From contig JAITBC010000274.1 of assembly GCA_031283785.1 (NCBI GenBank), positions 1 through 17,125 of the forward strand: DNA of 17,125 bases, given 5' to 3'. The position numbers were made by a program, and so were the translations under genes. The stretch is from Tannerella sp. (GTDB lineage: Bacteria > Bacteroidota > Bacteroidia > Bacteroidales > Tannerellaceae). Under the pieces are notes generated by a model. That model was not told where the DNA came from and did no database searches. It worked only from the letters and a program-made list of their open reading frames with translations. Shown piece by piece: positions 6,715 through 14,125 of the stretch. How positions within the stretch are numbered: position 1 is the first letter of the stretch; each line of letters opens with the position of its first letter.

Positions 6715-8178
6715 ATGAAAACAAAAAAATTAACTTCCGTTTTAGTAATGTGTACGATGACCATCGGTGCATTTTCACAGGAGGAATTTGTGGATGATGT
6801 TTATTTCTCTTCAGGTAAGAGTAAAAGCAATAAAAACACAAAAAATGAAATTGTGCCGGCCACTTCTCCCGATCGTGGGGGGCGTTCGATATCGTCTGCC
6901 GCATCTTCAACAGGCAATATGGATGTAGATGCATACAACCGCCGTTATTCAGCTTATGATGCGGCTGAAGATTTTACGGATGACGCTTATGATACATATG
7001 CTCCGGAAGATACGATTCCCGCCGATGTACGCAGGTCAGACCTTGAGTATACGGAACGTATTATCCGATATCATTCTCCGAGTAAGATAACGATATCCGG
7101 TTCGGATAATGTGAATCTTTATCTGAGCGACGGTTACTATGCGTATGATTATGATACATATGACGAAGGCGTTGATGTAAATATTAACATTGGGAACGGC
7201 TACGGCTGGGGCTACGATCCGTGGTTATACAATTCCTGGTATTATCCGTGGTACAGTTCGTACTGGTATCGTCCTTATCGTTGGGGATGGGGCTATTATG
7301 GCGGGGGAGGCTATTATGCCGGCTGGTATTCGCCGTGGTATTCCGACTGGTACGGAGGAGGGTACTATGGTGGTTGGGGCGGTTATTACGGCGGAGGCGG
7401 TTATTACGGCGATTATTGGCATCACAATCATTATGACAGACCGTACTACCGCAATCAATATGGGCGTGCAGCAACAGGTGGTTCCCGTTCAGGCGGGCGT
7501 TATGCAAGCGGGTACCGTTCGTCGGGTTCGCGTTCGGCCGTATCCTCGTCGAACCGGAGTTCCGCCGTACGTTCATCAGCCGGAAGTTCATCGATACGCT
7601 CCGAAGGCCGGAGTTCTGCCAATCGTTCACTGAGCAGAAGTTCTTCCGTACGAAGTGCGGACGGTAATTCCCGGCGCAGTACGTCTTTAAGAGAAAGTAC
7701 GACATCGAGAGGAACGACAGGAGGGAGTTCCGAGAGAGTAAGCACGTCGGGCAGCCGTTCGACAAACAGTTCTGCGGCAACAACAAATACAACGGATCGA
7801 GTAGTCACAAATAGAGGCACAACCTCGTCTTCCACGTCTTCGGATGCAAATGTTACAAGGTCGGTTCGTACGCGTAGCACTTCAGGCAATACGACAACTT
7901 CGGGAAATAACCGTTCTTCGTCCGTGAGCCGGAGTTCTTCGAGCAGCAGTAACAGTAACAGTAACAGTAACAGTAGCAGTAGCAGTAACAGTAGCAGTAG
8001 CAATAGCAATAGCAGTACTCGCAGCTATTCGTCACCAAGCAGCAGTCGCTCGTCAAGCAGTTCAAGTTATTCATCCGGTTCGTCAAGCCGTTCGAGTGGG
8101 AGCAGTTCCGGTAGTAGCGGCGTTAGTCGCTCAGGGAGTAGTGGCGGCAGTAGCCGTTCGGGTGGCCGCAGCAGATAA
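6715..8178 (+). CDS. Secreted low-complexity protein with Tyr/Trp/Gly-rich and Ser/Arg-rich regions
   Basis: This 487-residue protein has a signal peptide (residues 1-21, cleavage probably after GAFS) and no enzymatic motif. Residues 22-160 are acidic and Asp/Tyr-rich, with a short conserved-looking block ITISGSDNVNLYLSDGYY (125-142). Residues 161-250 are dominated by Gly, Tyr and Trp, with a His patch near 236-239. Residues 251-487 are almost entirely Ser with regularly spaced Arg, plus Thr, Gly and Asn. The aromatic/Gly part recalls self-assembling or adhesive proteins, and the basic Ser/Arg tail could bind anionic surface polymers or DNA; both are inferences. The start is fixed by GAGGAGG 7 nt upstream. 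The porin gene follows after 84 nt with no promoter motif between, so cotranscription is likely. Arg-rich antisense frames across the gene are by-products of composition. Confidence 0.85.
   Translation: MKTKKLTSVLVMCTMTIGAFSQEEFVDDVYFSSGKSKSNKNTKNEIVPATSPDRGGRSISSAASSTGNMDVDAYNRRYSAYDAAEDFTDDAYDTYAPEDTIPADVRRSDLEYTERIIRYHSPSKITISGSDNVNLYLSDGYYAYDYDTYDEGVDVNINIGNGYGWGYDPWLYNSWYYPWYSSYWYRPYRWGWGYYGGGGYYAGWYSPWYSDWYGGGYYGGWGGYYGGGGYYGDYWHHNHYDRPYYRNQYGRAATGGSRSGGRYASGYRSSGSRSAVSSSNRSSAVRSSAGSSSIRSEGRSSANRSLSRSSSVRSADGNSRRSTSLRESTTSRGTTGGSSERVSTSGSRSTNSSAATTNTTDRVVTNRGTTSSSTSSDANVTRSVRTRSTSGNTTTSGNNRSSSVSRSSSSSSNSNSNSNSSSSSNSSSSNSNSSTRSYSSPSSSRSSSSSSYSSGSSSRSSGSSSGSSGVSRSGSSGGSSRSGGRSR
7942..8016 (+). 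repeat. Imperfect AGC/AGT/AAC microsatellite inside the Ser-rich tail
   Basis: The tract is built from AGC, AGT, AAC and AAT triplets, often as hexamers AACAGT or AGCAGT. It encodes a Ser/Asn run. Because units are 3 or 6 nt, slippage would change protein length without breaking the frame. Confidence 0.85.
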
Positions 8179-8215
8179 AAGAGATTAATAAGTTGAAAAT
8201 AAAATCAATCAAAAG

Positions 8216-8239
8216 GGGGGAGTGCTAAAATGCTCCCCC
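8216..8239 (+). terminator. Hairpin between the low-complexity protein and porin genes
   Basis: GGGGGAG (8216-8222) pairs with CTCCCCC (8233-8239) across a 10-nt loop. There is no T-run after it, so it may only attenuate or act as an RNA-processing or stability element. It overlaps an alternative in-frame ATG at 8230, which argues for the later porin start. Confidence 0.45.
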
Positions 8240-8262
8240 TACTGATAAAAAAACAGAAGATG

Positions 8263-9903
8263 ATGAAAAAAACAGGTTTATTCATATGTATATTATTGCT
8301 GATATGTAATATTGAGTTGTTTGCCCAAGGTAATGAGATTGACGCATATATTCTTTCCAATACGGAATTAAGCGGAACGGCACGTTCTGTTGCTATGGCC
8401 GGTGCATTCGGATCTTTGGGCGGAGACATCTCCGTTATTTCACATAATCCGGCAGGCTTAGGGATATATCGCAGTTCGGAAATCTCAGGAACTATGGATC
8501 TTTCCACAAATAAGACCTCTACAAATTGGGACAATATTAGCTGGGATCAGAATAAGACGCGCTTTACACTCTCTAATTTCGGTTTTGAACTTTATTTTCC
8601 TACAAGTTCGGATGGTGTCCCGAACTGGAATCTCGGTTTTTCATATAACAGGGTAAAAAATTTCAACCGAAAATACGGGATGTCAAATAATGGGCTTGAT
8701 TTTTCCATGGCCGACTATGTGGCGTGGCGTGCATCTAATGCCTTTGGACATGGCCGGGGCATACCTGAAGATGATCTGAAATATATAGAAGGCGTTTACG
8801 ATCCGTTTGATAACAGAGCGTTAGCGGGACATTGGTTGCCGGTTTTGGGTTATGAATCGGGAATGTATGGGAATATGGTTGGAGAGGATGGCTTATATCA
8901 CAGCGCTTTTGGGAAAAAGACGGGAAATGATTGGAATATACATTCGCCGAATCAAATGCGTTTATCTGTGAATGAGAGCGGACAGATGGGTGAATATAAC
9001 GTAGGATTCGGCATGAATATATCCAACTTTTTATTTCTTGGAGCTTCGCTTTCGATGACGGATATTAAGTATAAGTACAGCTCTTTTTATGAAGAATATT
9101 TTGTGTATGATAATACAAAAAATGATGAGCTGTATCTGGAAAACCGGCTGAATACGGAAGGGTCTGCCGTGTCCGTTAATGTCGGGGCTATCATCAACAT
9201 GCAGATATTGAGATTGGGTGTCGCCTATAATTCTCCGCGTTGGTATAATATGACGGACTATTATGACGCGCGCGCAAGGACATATATTAATGGATATCCA
9301 ACGCCGGAATTTAATGCATTCGTCCCGGAAAATTCTTATTCGGAATACAAGTTCAGCACGCCGGGGAAATGGCTTTTCAGCGGTTCCGTTATATTGGGGA
9401 CTTCGGCGCTGATAAGTGCGGACTATGAGCTTGTGAATTATAAGGATATGTATTTCTCTTCGAGGGATGAATACGGAGATGGAGTTAACTATGATGCGAA
9501 TGGATATATTGATGATGATTATACCTGGTCGAAAACGTTAAAAGCAGGGGTAGAAGTGAAGGTTACTTCGCAGTTTGCCGTGCGTGCCGGTTATATGATG
9601 CAGACTTCGCCTGTGCGCGAAGCGCTTTCGAATAATGACGTTGAAGTTCTTCCTGCAGGTACTATCCCGCATTTTACCGTGACCTCGAAGCCGACGAATT
9701 ATTATACCGCAGGTCTGGGATATCGCTTTACACCTAATTTTTATATGGATATGGCGTGTGTATACCGTCAGGAAAAATCTGATGCATACGCCTTTTCCAA
9801 TACATATAATGAGGCGGGAACGGCAGCCGATGTTGTTTCCAAGCCGGCTACGCTTCAGTCGAATACAACCCGTATAGTGCTGACGTTAGGATATAAGTTT
9901 TAA
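8263..9903 (+). CDS. OmpP1/FadL/TodX-family outer-membrane transport protein
   Basis: This 546-residue protein has a signal peptide (MKKTGLFICI..., cleavage near residues 20-22 at LFAQ). The N-terminal block ARSVAMAGAFGSLGGD followed by ISHNPAGLGIY (about 40-69) is typical of OmpP1/FadL-type barrels, whose family N-termini carry a hatch and an NPAG motif. The rest is a succession of amphipathic strands ending in LTLGYKF with C-terminal Phe, as expected for BamA-assembled barrels. E. coli FadL imports long-chain fatty acids and TodX-type members pass hydrophobic compounds; the Bacteroidota substrate is uncertain. PorV of T9SS belongs to the same superfamily, but this protein is longer than usual for PorV. 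In-frame ATGs exist at 8230, 8260 and 8263. The first lies inside a hairpin and would place ten residues before the signal peptide, so 8263 (or 8260) is chosen. Confidence 0.88.
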   Translation: MKKTGLFICILLLICNIELFAQGNEIDAYILSNTELSGTARSVAMAGAFGSLGGDISVISHNPAGLGIYRSSEISGTMDLSTNKTSTNWDNISWDQNKTRFTLSNFGFELYFPTSSDGVPNWNLGFSYNRVKNFNRKYGMSNNGLDFSMADYVAWRASNAFGHGRGIPEDDLKYIEGVYDPFDNRALAGHWLPVLGYESGMYGNMVGEDGLYHSAFGKKTGNDWNIHSPNQMRLSVNESGQMGEYNVGFGMNISNFLFLGASLSMTDIKYKYSSFYEEYFVYDNTKNDELYLENRLNTEGSAVSVNVGAIINMQILRLGVAYNSPRWYNMTDYYDARARTYINGYPTPEFNAFVPENSYSEYKFSTPGKWLFSGSVILGTSALISADYELVNYKDMYFSSRDEYGDGVNYDANGYIDDDYTWSKTLKAGVEVKVTSQFAVRAGYMMQTSPVREALSNNDVEVLPAGTIPHFTVTSKPTNYYTAGLGYRFTPNFYMDMACVYRQEKSDAYAFSNTYNEAGTAADVVSKPATLQSNTTRIVLTLGYKF

Positions 9904-9930
9904 TGCTGTTTTTTAGAATTTGTACCGGAA

Positions 9931-9963
9931 AAGCGGGGGTTTGTACAACGATCCCCGCCTTCT
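9931..9963 (+). terminator. Probable terminator after the porin gene
   Basis: GCGGGG (9933-9938) and CCCCGC (9953-9958) form a stem with a 14-nt loop, flanked by AA and CTTCTT. It lies 30 nt after the porin stop codon and 30 nt before the sigma-factor promoter. Confidence 0.6.
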
Positions 9964-9993
9964 TGTACATTTATACAAAAAAAGAACAATTTA

Positions 9994-10025
9994 TTTGCAT
10001 GTTCGTATAAATGTATTTATCTTTG
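9994..10025 (+). promoter_or_regulatory. Consensus Bacteroidota promoter of the sigma-factor gene
   Basis: TTTG (9994-9997), a 20-nt spacer and TATCTTTG (10018-10025) match the full consensus for the primary sigma factor of Bacteroidota. The start site would be near 10032, giving a leader of about 75 nt to the ATG at 10106. The sigma-factor gene therefore need not depend on the porin promoter. Confidence 0.75.
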
Positions 10026-10105
10026 CGCTGATAAAAAATATGTTCAACTTTTAAAACGATTTGCCTATAGCATACACATTACTTCGAACCAATAGAATTA
10101 AAGTA

Positions 10106-10699
10106 ATGGAAAATTTAAGAAAGATGACCGATGAAGCATTGGTCGAATTGTATGCGCATGGGAATAATTCCGCATTTGATGTTTTGTTGAACAGATACGA
10201 AAAAAGTATCCACTCTTATATCTTCTACATAGTTCGTAACCGGGATCTTACAGAAGATATTTTTCAGGAAACATTCCTCAAGGTGATTATGACTATTAAA
10301 CAGGGCCGTTATACGGATAACGGCAAGTTCAAAGCTTGGATTATGCGGATCGCACATAATCTTATCATTGATAATTTCCGTCAGGAACGTAACGAAAATA
10401 CGATATCCAATGACGAAGTAGAAATTGATTTGCTTAACGATATGAAACTGTGTGAATCGAATATCGAAGATGAAATGTTGCAGGAACAGGTTTATCTGGA
10501 TGTGAAAAAACTCGTGAAACACCTGCCCGACAATCAGCGCGAAGTGCTTGAGATGCGTTATTATCGGGATATGAGTTTCAAAGAAATAGCGGATGTCACG
10601 GGAGTAAGTATAAATACAGCGCTCGGACGTATGCGTTATGCGATTCTTAATATGCGTCGTATGGCAGAAGAACACCATATCGAATTGTCGTTCGCATAA
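10106..10699 (+). CDS. RNA polymerase sigma-70 family factor, ECF-like
   Basis: This 197-residue protein has region 2 (about 20-95, including DLTEDIFQETFLKV and FKAWIMRIAHNLIIDNFR, the core-binding and -10 recognition helices) and region 4 (about 130-185, with LPDNQREVLEMRYY and the recognition-helix segment FKEIADVTGVSINTALGRMR). There is no region 1 or 3, as in group 4 (ECF) factors. The acidic linker at about 100-128 is longer than in many ECFs. A TTG at 10061 would add 15 residues, but the ATG at 10106 gives the usual MTDEALVELY start and is preferred. No FecR-type anti-sigma gene is adjacent, and a 54-residue protein follows instead. Its targets are unknown. The full consensus promoter suggests constitutive transcription by the housekeeping holoenzyme. 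Confidence 0.92.
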   Translation: MENLRKMTDEALVELYAHGNNSAFDVLLNRYEKSIHSYIFYIVRNRDLTEDIFQETFLKVIMTIKQGRYTDNGKFKAWIMRIAHNLIIDNFRQERNENTISNDEVEIDLLNDMKLCESNIEDEMLQEQVYLDVKKLVKHLPDNQREVLEMRYYRDMSFKEIADVTGVSINTALGRMRYAILNMRRMAEEHHIELSFA

Positions 10700-10786
10700 A
10701 TTTTTTCAGGAAAAAAATACAGTCCGTATACAATAATATTTTGTTGCAGGCGTTTTTATTACAGATACATAATAAAAACAGTGCCT

Positions 10787-10951
10787 ATGATAAATTTTAC
10801 ACCGGATGTTATTACAACTGAAGAAAAAATGGAGAAAGTCACATTATCCGGGCCACGTGCCGAGACTTTGATGCTGATTCGTTATTTTGCGCGTACTTAT
10901 GAATATGAGCCGGAGCAAAAACGGAAAGAAAGGGAATCATTAGTAAATTAA
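10787..10951 (+). CDS. Small protein (54 aa) downstream of the sigma factor
   Basis: The ATG at 10787 opens a 54-codon frame ending at TAA 10949-10951, just before a strong terminator. The product begins MINFTPDVITTEEKMEKVTL and contains a probable amphipathic helix, TLMLIRYFARTYEYEPEQ, followed by a charged KRKERE tail. There is no signal peptide, Cys or membrane segment, so it should be cytosolic. It lies 87 nt after the sigma-factor gene, same strand, with no clear promoter between them, so cotranscription is likely. The codons resemble those of neighbours and the protein reads as helical rather than random. An anti-sigma-like or sigma-modulating role is a guess from position only. I could not assign a family. 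Confidence 0.7.
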   Translation: MINFTPDVITTEEKMEKVTLSGPRAETLMLIRYFARTYEYEPEQKRKERESLVN

Positions 10952-10953
10952 TC

Positions 10954-10991
10954 TTGTAGAAAAGGCGCTTGCAAAAGCGCCTTTTCTACAA
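10954..10991 (+). terminator. Strong intrinsic terminator, perfect 17-bp stem
   Basis: TTGTAGAAAAGGCGCTT (10954-10970), loop GCAA (a GNRA tetraloop), and AAGCGCCTTTTCTACAA (10975-10991) pair perfectly. The stem has A/T-rich ends on both sides of a GC core, so it can work in both directions. It closes the sigma factor/small protein unit and insulates rpe. Confidence 0.9.
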
Positions 10992-11000
10992 AAAAACATG

Positions 11001-11008
11001 TATATTTG
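11001..11008 (+). promoter_or_regulatory. Putative -7 element of rpe
   Basis: TATATTTG fits TAnnTTTG exactly, about 22 nt before the rpe ATG. The position where a -33 element would lie falls inside the terminator stem and has no TTTG, so this is a partial match. Confidence 0.45.
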
Positions 11009-11030
11009 CGGAAATAAAAATACGTGATAG

Positions 11031-11684
11031 ATGAGAAATCATAAAATAGCCCCCTCGTTATTATCCGCAGATTTTCTGCGGTTGCAGCAGCAGATAGAGA
11101 TGATAAACGCAAGTGATGCGGATTGGTTGCATATCGATGTAATGGACGGCGTGTTCGTTCCTAATATATCGTTCGGATTCCCGGTTATGGAAGCTGTCCG
11201 TACGATATGTAAGAAACCGTTAGACGTCCATCTTATGATTGTCGAGCCGCAGAAATTTATCAGGGAGGTAGCCGCTTCGGGAGCGTATATGATGAATGTG
11301 CATTATGAAGCATGTACGCACCTGCACCGTACGGTATATGCCATCAAAGATGCGGGAATGAAAGCGGCTGTTACGCTTAACCCGCATACTCCTGCAGAAC
11401 AGTTGGAAGATATCGTTGCAGATGTGGATATGGTACTGTTGATGTCGGTTAATCCGGGTTTTGGAGCGCAGAAATTTATAGAACATACCGTCAATAAGAC
11501 GGCAAGACTTAAACATATGATATCGTCGAAGGGGTTACAGACGCTTATAGAGGTGGACGGCGGTGTAAATCTCGATACGGGAAAACGTTTGCTGGCCGCC
11601 GGTGCGGATGTGCTTGTCGCCGGAAACTTTGTTTTCAAGTCGAAAAATCCTGTCGAAACCATAAAAGAATTGAAAATGCTTTGA
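11031..11684 (+). CDS. rpe: Ribulose-phosphate 3-epimerase
   Basis: This 217-residue cytosolic TIM-barrel enzyme interconverts ribulose 5-phosphate and xylulose 5-phosphate in the pentose phosphate pathway. Family motifs are all present: APSLLSAD (7-14, with Ser9), the metal and catalytic residues His34 and Asp36 in LHIDVMDG, His67 in DVHLMI, the flexible loop MSVNPGFGAQKF (138-149), and catalytic Asp176 in EVDGGV. The phosphate-binding end GADVLVAGNFVFK (191-203) is intact. Length and start agree with the family; the ATG at 11031 gives MRNHKIAPSLL. The ComEC-like gene follows 73 nt later on the same strand, and there is no obvious terminator between them. Confidence 0.97.
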   Translation: MRNHKIAPSLLSADFLRLQQQIEMINASDADWLHIDVMDGVFVPNISFGFPVMEAVRTICKKPLDVHLMIVEPQKFIREVAASGAYMMNVHYEACTHLHRTVYAIKDAGMKAAVTLNPHTPAEQLEDIVADVDMVLLMSVNPGFGAQKFIEHTVNKTARLKHMISSKGLQTLIEVDGGVNLDTGKRLLAAGADVLVAGNFVFKSKNPVETIKELKML

Positions 11685-11757
11685 CCATGAACGATGTGAA
11701 TAGCCGATCATAAATACGCGATGATGAAGTAAACACAAGAATAAAGATTACCGGATA

Positions 11758-13023
11758 ATGGGCTATGGCGAAGAATCACTAATAAACGAAATACGGAAGC
11801 GTCCACTCGTCAGGCCGCTTATCTTTTGGATAACAGGAACGATTCTTCAGATATGTTTCCCGTTACAGACGCTTTCGATCCTGCTTTTCATCGGCGTGCT
11901 TATTTTTGTGCCGGTATCGTTTTTCGTTTCAGGGAAATCATCCGATTATCGGAGCCGTTGGATATGGGGCGTAATCTTTGCCGCCCTTCTTGTGTTTCTT
12001 TCCATACAGCGCATGTCGCTTGCCGAGCAGCAGGCAGGACGCACAACGGAACAGAGTGTGCTGCAGAAAAAAGCCGGTGAATTTCAGGAGTGGATGGTGG
12101 GAAAACTTGATAAACTTCATATTTCGGATGAAGAAAAAGCGGTGCTTGCAACTTTGACGCTTAACTACCGGCGAAACATGTCGCGGAATGTAAGGATGCG
12201 ATTTTCGGTGGCCGGCTTGTCGCATTTGCTCTCTGTAAGCGGCTTTCATGTCGGTATCATAGCGATGTTTATCAGCCTGATGCTGTTCTTTATGCCGGAA
12301 CGGATTCGGCATGTATTCACAATACTTTTTATATGGATGTTTACGTATACGACAGGCCTTGCAACAGCAGCAGTGCGGGCTGCCGTTATGATTAGCATCT
12401 ATCTGACCGGGAAGATTCTTGGCAGGAGGCCGGATAAATATAACACGCTGGCCGGGGCGGCATTCTGTATGCTTGTTTACAATCCGTTCTATTTGTTTGA
12501 CATCGGTTTTCAACTGAGTTATATGGCCGTGTTTTTTATATTATACCTTCAACCCCGGTTGAGTGGATTGCTGGAAGTGAAGAATCCGATGCTGGCTTCG
12601 CCCTGGAACACATTGACGTTAACGGTCGCGGCGCAGACAGGGACGGTCTTCCTGTGTTTCTATTACTTTGGACAAGCTTCGCTGGTATTCCTGTTTACAA
12701 ACCTGTTCCTGTCATTTTTGACTGTCGTTCTTATACCCGCAACATTATCACTGATGATCATTCCCTCGTGGATACCCGGGTTCGAAATATTGCGTTCGAC
12801 AGTAGAAGTAATGACGAGTTCCATGATGTGGGTAGTCGAGCGTTTTTCTTCCATACCGGGAGCTGCCGCCTCCGTACGTTTCGACCTTTTCACGCTTATA
12901 TTTTCATATGCATGTTTAGCGATGATTATGTTATATTTCCGCACACGGAATCTCCGGATGTTATTTGCCTGCCTTTCGACGCTGTTTGTTGTTTTATGTT
13001 GGCATCTGTATAATTATTTATAA
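11758..13023 (+). CDS. ComEC/Rec2-family membrane protein, short form (channel domain only)
   Basis: This 421-residue polytopic inner-membrane protein carries the Competence domain of ComEC/Rec2, the channel that passes single-stranded DNA into the cytoplasm during transformation. Diagnostic motifs are FSVAGLSHLLSVSGFHVGII (149-168), TGLATAAVRAAVM (199-211) and DIGFQLSYMAVFFILYLQP (248-266). Two N-terminal membrane segments (about 22-58 and 68-84) precede a linker. The OB-fold (DUF4131) normally found between those segments and the channel is missing or almost missing. The protein also ends right after the last membrane segment, without a metallo-beta-lactamase-like C-terminal domain. The joints are clean, with no frameshift or internal stop, so this looks like a genuine short form, not a recent pseudogene. 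Full-length homologues are roughly 650-800 residues. Whether it supports DNA uptake is uncertain. Confidence 0.88.
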   Translation: MGYGEESLINEIRKRPLVRPLIFWITGTILQICFPLQTLSILLFIGVLIFVPVSFFVSGKSSDYRSRWIWGVIFAALLVFLSIQRMSLAEQQAGRTTEQSVLQKKAGEFQEWMVGKLDKLHISDEEKAVLATLTLNYRRNMSRNVRMRFSVAGLSHLLSVSGFHVGIIAMFISLMLFFMPERIRHVFTILFIWMFTYTTGLATAAVRAAVMISIYLTGKILGRRPDKYNTLAGAAFCMLVYNPFYLFDIGFQLSYMAVFFILYLQPRLSGLLEVKNPMLASPWNTLTLTVAAQTGTVFLCFYYFGQASLVFLFTNLFLSFLTVVLIPATLSLMIIPSWIPGFEILRSTVEVMTSSMMWVVERFSSIPGAAASVRFDLFTLIFSYACLAMIMLYFRTRNLRMLFACLSTLFVVLCWHLYNYL

Positions 13024-13041
13024 CGTAAGCCGGACGAACCG

Positions 13042-13053
13042 GGGAGAACTCCC
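13042..13053. terminator. Weak palindrome between convergent comEC-like and ilvE genes
   Basis: GGGAG and CTCCC are separated by only AA, in the 34-bp gap between two convergent stop codons. The loop is too tight for a good intrinsic terminator (the outer 4 bp with a GAAC loop would be feasible), so this call is tentative. Confidence 0.25.
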
Positions 13054-13057
13054 TCTG

Positions 13058-14086
13058 CTATTCGATGATTTTCGTCCATCCAAAGGCATCCGGTTCGTCG
13101 CCGTATTGTATAGCCCTTAGTTTGTTGTACAGTTTCTTGCAGACAGGGCCGACATTGCCGTCTTTGGCGATGATGTACTGTTTGTTTTCGTCAAGATCGT
13201 CGATCTGCGATATGGGAGCGATAACGGCGGCCGTACCACATTCGGCAGCTTCGTCGAATGTAGCAATCTCCTCGAACGGAACGGGACGGCGTTCTACCGT
13301 CAGGCCTAACGTTTCGGCAAGCTGCATGAGGCTTTTGTTGGTTATGGACGGGAGTATCGAACCGGAAACAGGAGTGATATACCTGTCGCCTTTGATCCCG
13401 AAAAAGTTTGCAGGACCACATTCGTCGATGTATTTTTTTTCTTTCGGGTCCAGATATAGCACGGCGGCATATCCTCCGGCTTGCGCTTTTTGTCCGGCGA
13501 CGAGGCTTGCCGCATAGTTCCCGCCGACTTTAACCATTCCTGTACCTTTCGGCGCGGCACGGTCGTAATCACGTATAATACATACTTTCGAAGGTTTGAA
13601 GCCTGTTTTGAAATATGGTCCTGCCGGTGTTACAAAAACGAGGAACAGATATTCCTCCGAAGGTTTTACGCCTACCTGCGCTCCCATTCCGATAAGCAAC
13701 GGACGTATATAAAGCGACGAACCGCTTTCATACGGCGGAATAAAACGTTGGTTGAGAAGTATAACTTTGCGTACCGCCTCTTCAAATTTGTCCGAAGGGA
13801 ACTCCGCCATCATAATAGCGCGGCTTGACGCTTGAAGGCGTTTTGCATTCTCGTCCATTCGAAAAACGCGAATCCTGCCGTCTTTCCCCCGAAACGCTTT
13901 CAGCCCTTCGAACGCTTCCTGTCCGTAATGCAGGCATGTCGCCGCCATGTGTATATTTAAAATCTCGGAAGACGATATTTCTAACTCTCCCCATTTTCCG
14001 TCTTTGAAAAGACATCTTACATTGTAATCGGTTTTCATATAACCGAAAGGCAGTTCCGACCACTTCAAATTTTCCAAGTTCATCAT
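13058..14086 (-). CDS. ilvE: Branched-chain amino acid aminotransferase
   Basis: This 342-residue, fold-type IV, PLP-dependent enzyme transfers the amino group between glutamate and the keto acids of Val, Leu and Ile, the last step of their synthesis and the first of their breakdown. The PLP-binding lysine is probably Lys186 in GTGMVKVGGNYAASL. The cofactor-side motif DECGPANFFGI (221-231) follows, and LHYGQEAFEGLKAFR (52-66) and SGSSLYIRPLLIGMG (121-135) are typical of the longer BCAT subgroup shared with eukaryotic BCATs. Length is as expected. Two consecutive ATG codons (14086 and 14083) could serve as start. The gene is monocistronic by context: convergent with the comEC-like gene and divergent from the protease gene. 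No T-box or leader-peptide attenuator is visible upstream. Confidence 0.96.
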   Translation of the reverse strand: MMNLENLKWSELPFGYMKTDYNVRCLFKDGKWGELEISSSEILNIHMAATCLHYGQEAFEGLKAFRGKDGRIRVFRMDENAKRLQASSRAIMMAEFPSDKFEEAVRKVILLNQRFIPPYESGSSLYIRPLLIGMGAQVGVKPSEEYLFLVFVTPAGPYFKTGFKPSKVCIIRDYDRAAPKGTGMVKVGGNYAASLVAGQKAQAGGYAAVLYLDPKEKKYIDECGPANFFGIKGDRYITPVSGSILPSITNKSLMQLAETLGLTVERRPVPFEEIATFDEAAECGTAAVIAPISQIDDLDENKQYIIAKDGNVGPVCKKLYNKLRAIQYGDEPDAFGWTKIIE

Positions 14087-14117
14087 ATTTAATTATTTAT
14101 TTGTGTTTTCAAGTTCA

Positions 14118-14125
14118 CAAAATTA
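14118..14125 (-). promoter_or_regulatory. Putative -7 element of ilvE
   Basis: The minus-strand TAATTTTG matches TAnnTTTG, 32 nt upstream of the first ATG. The -33 position has only a weak match (TGTC about 20 nt upstream). The remaining divergent spacer (14126-14260) holds no ORF that I can support. Confidence 0.45.

Noticed and set aside
7184..8009. Long antisense frames (202 and 169 codons) and overlapping plus frames inside the low-complexity gene
   Set aside because: They arise from repetitive triplets; one is a poly-Leu run complementary to the AGC-type tract. The sense frame has the signal peptide and ribosome binding site.
7942..8016. Possible CRISPR-like repeat array
   Set aside because: The units are 3-6 nt simple repeats within a coding frame, with no spacers and no cas genes nearby.
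8230..8262. Upstream ATG start for the porin gene
   Set aside because: It lies in the hairpin at 8216-8239 and would put MLPLLIKKQK before a complete signal peptide.
10115..10678. 187-codon minus-strand frame
   Set aside because: It is a shadow of the sigma-factor gene, whose regions 2 and 4 are unmistakable.
11938..12513. 191-codon minus-strand frame
   Set aside because: It is antisense to the ComEC membrane domain, His/Lys/Arg-rich, with no motif.
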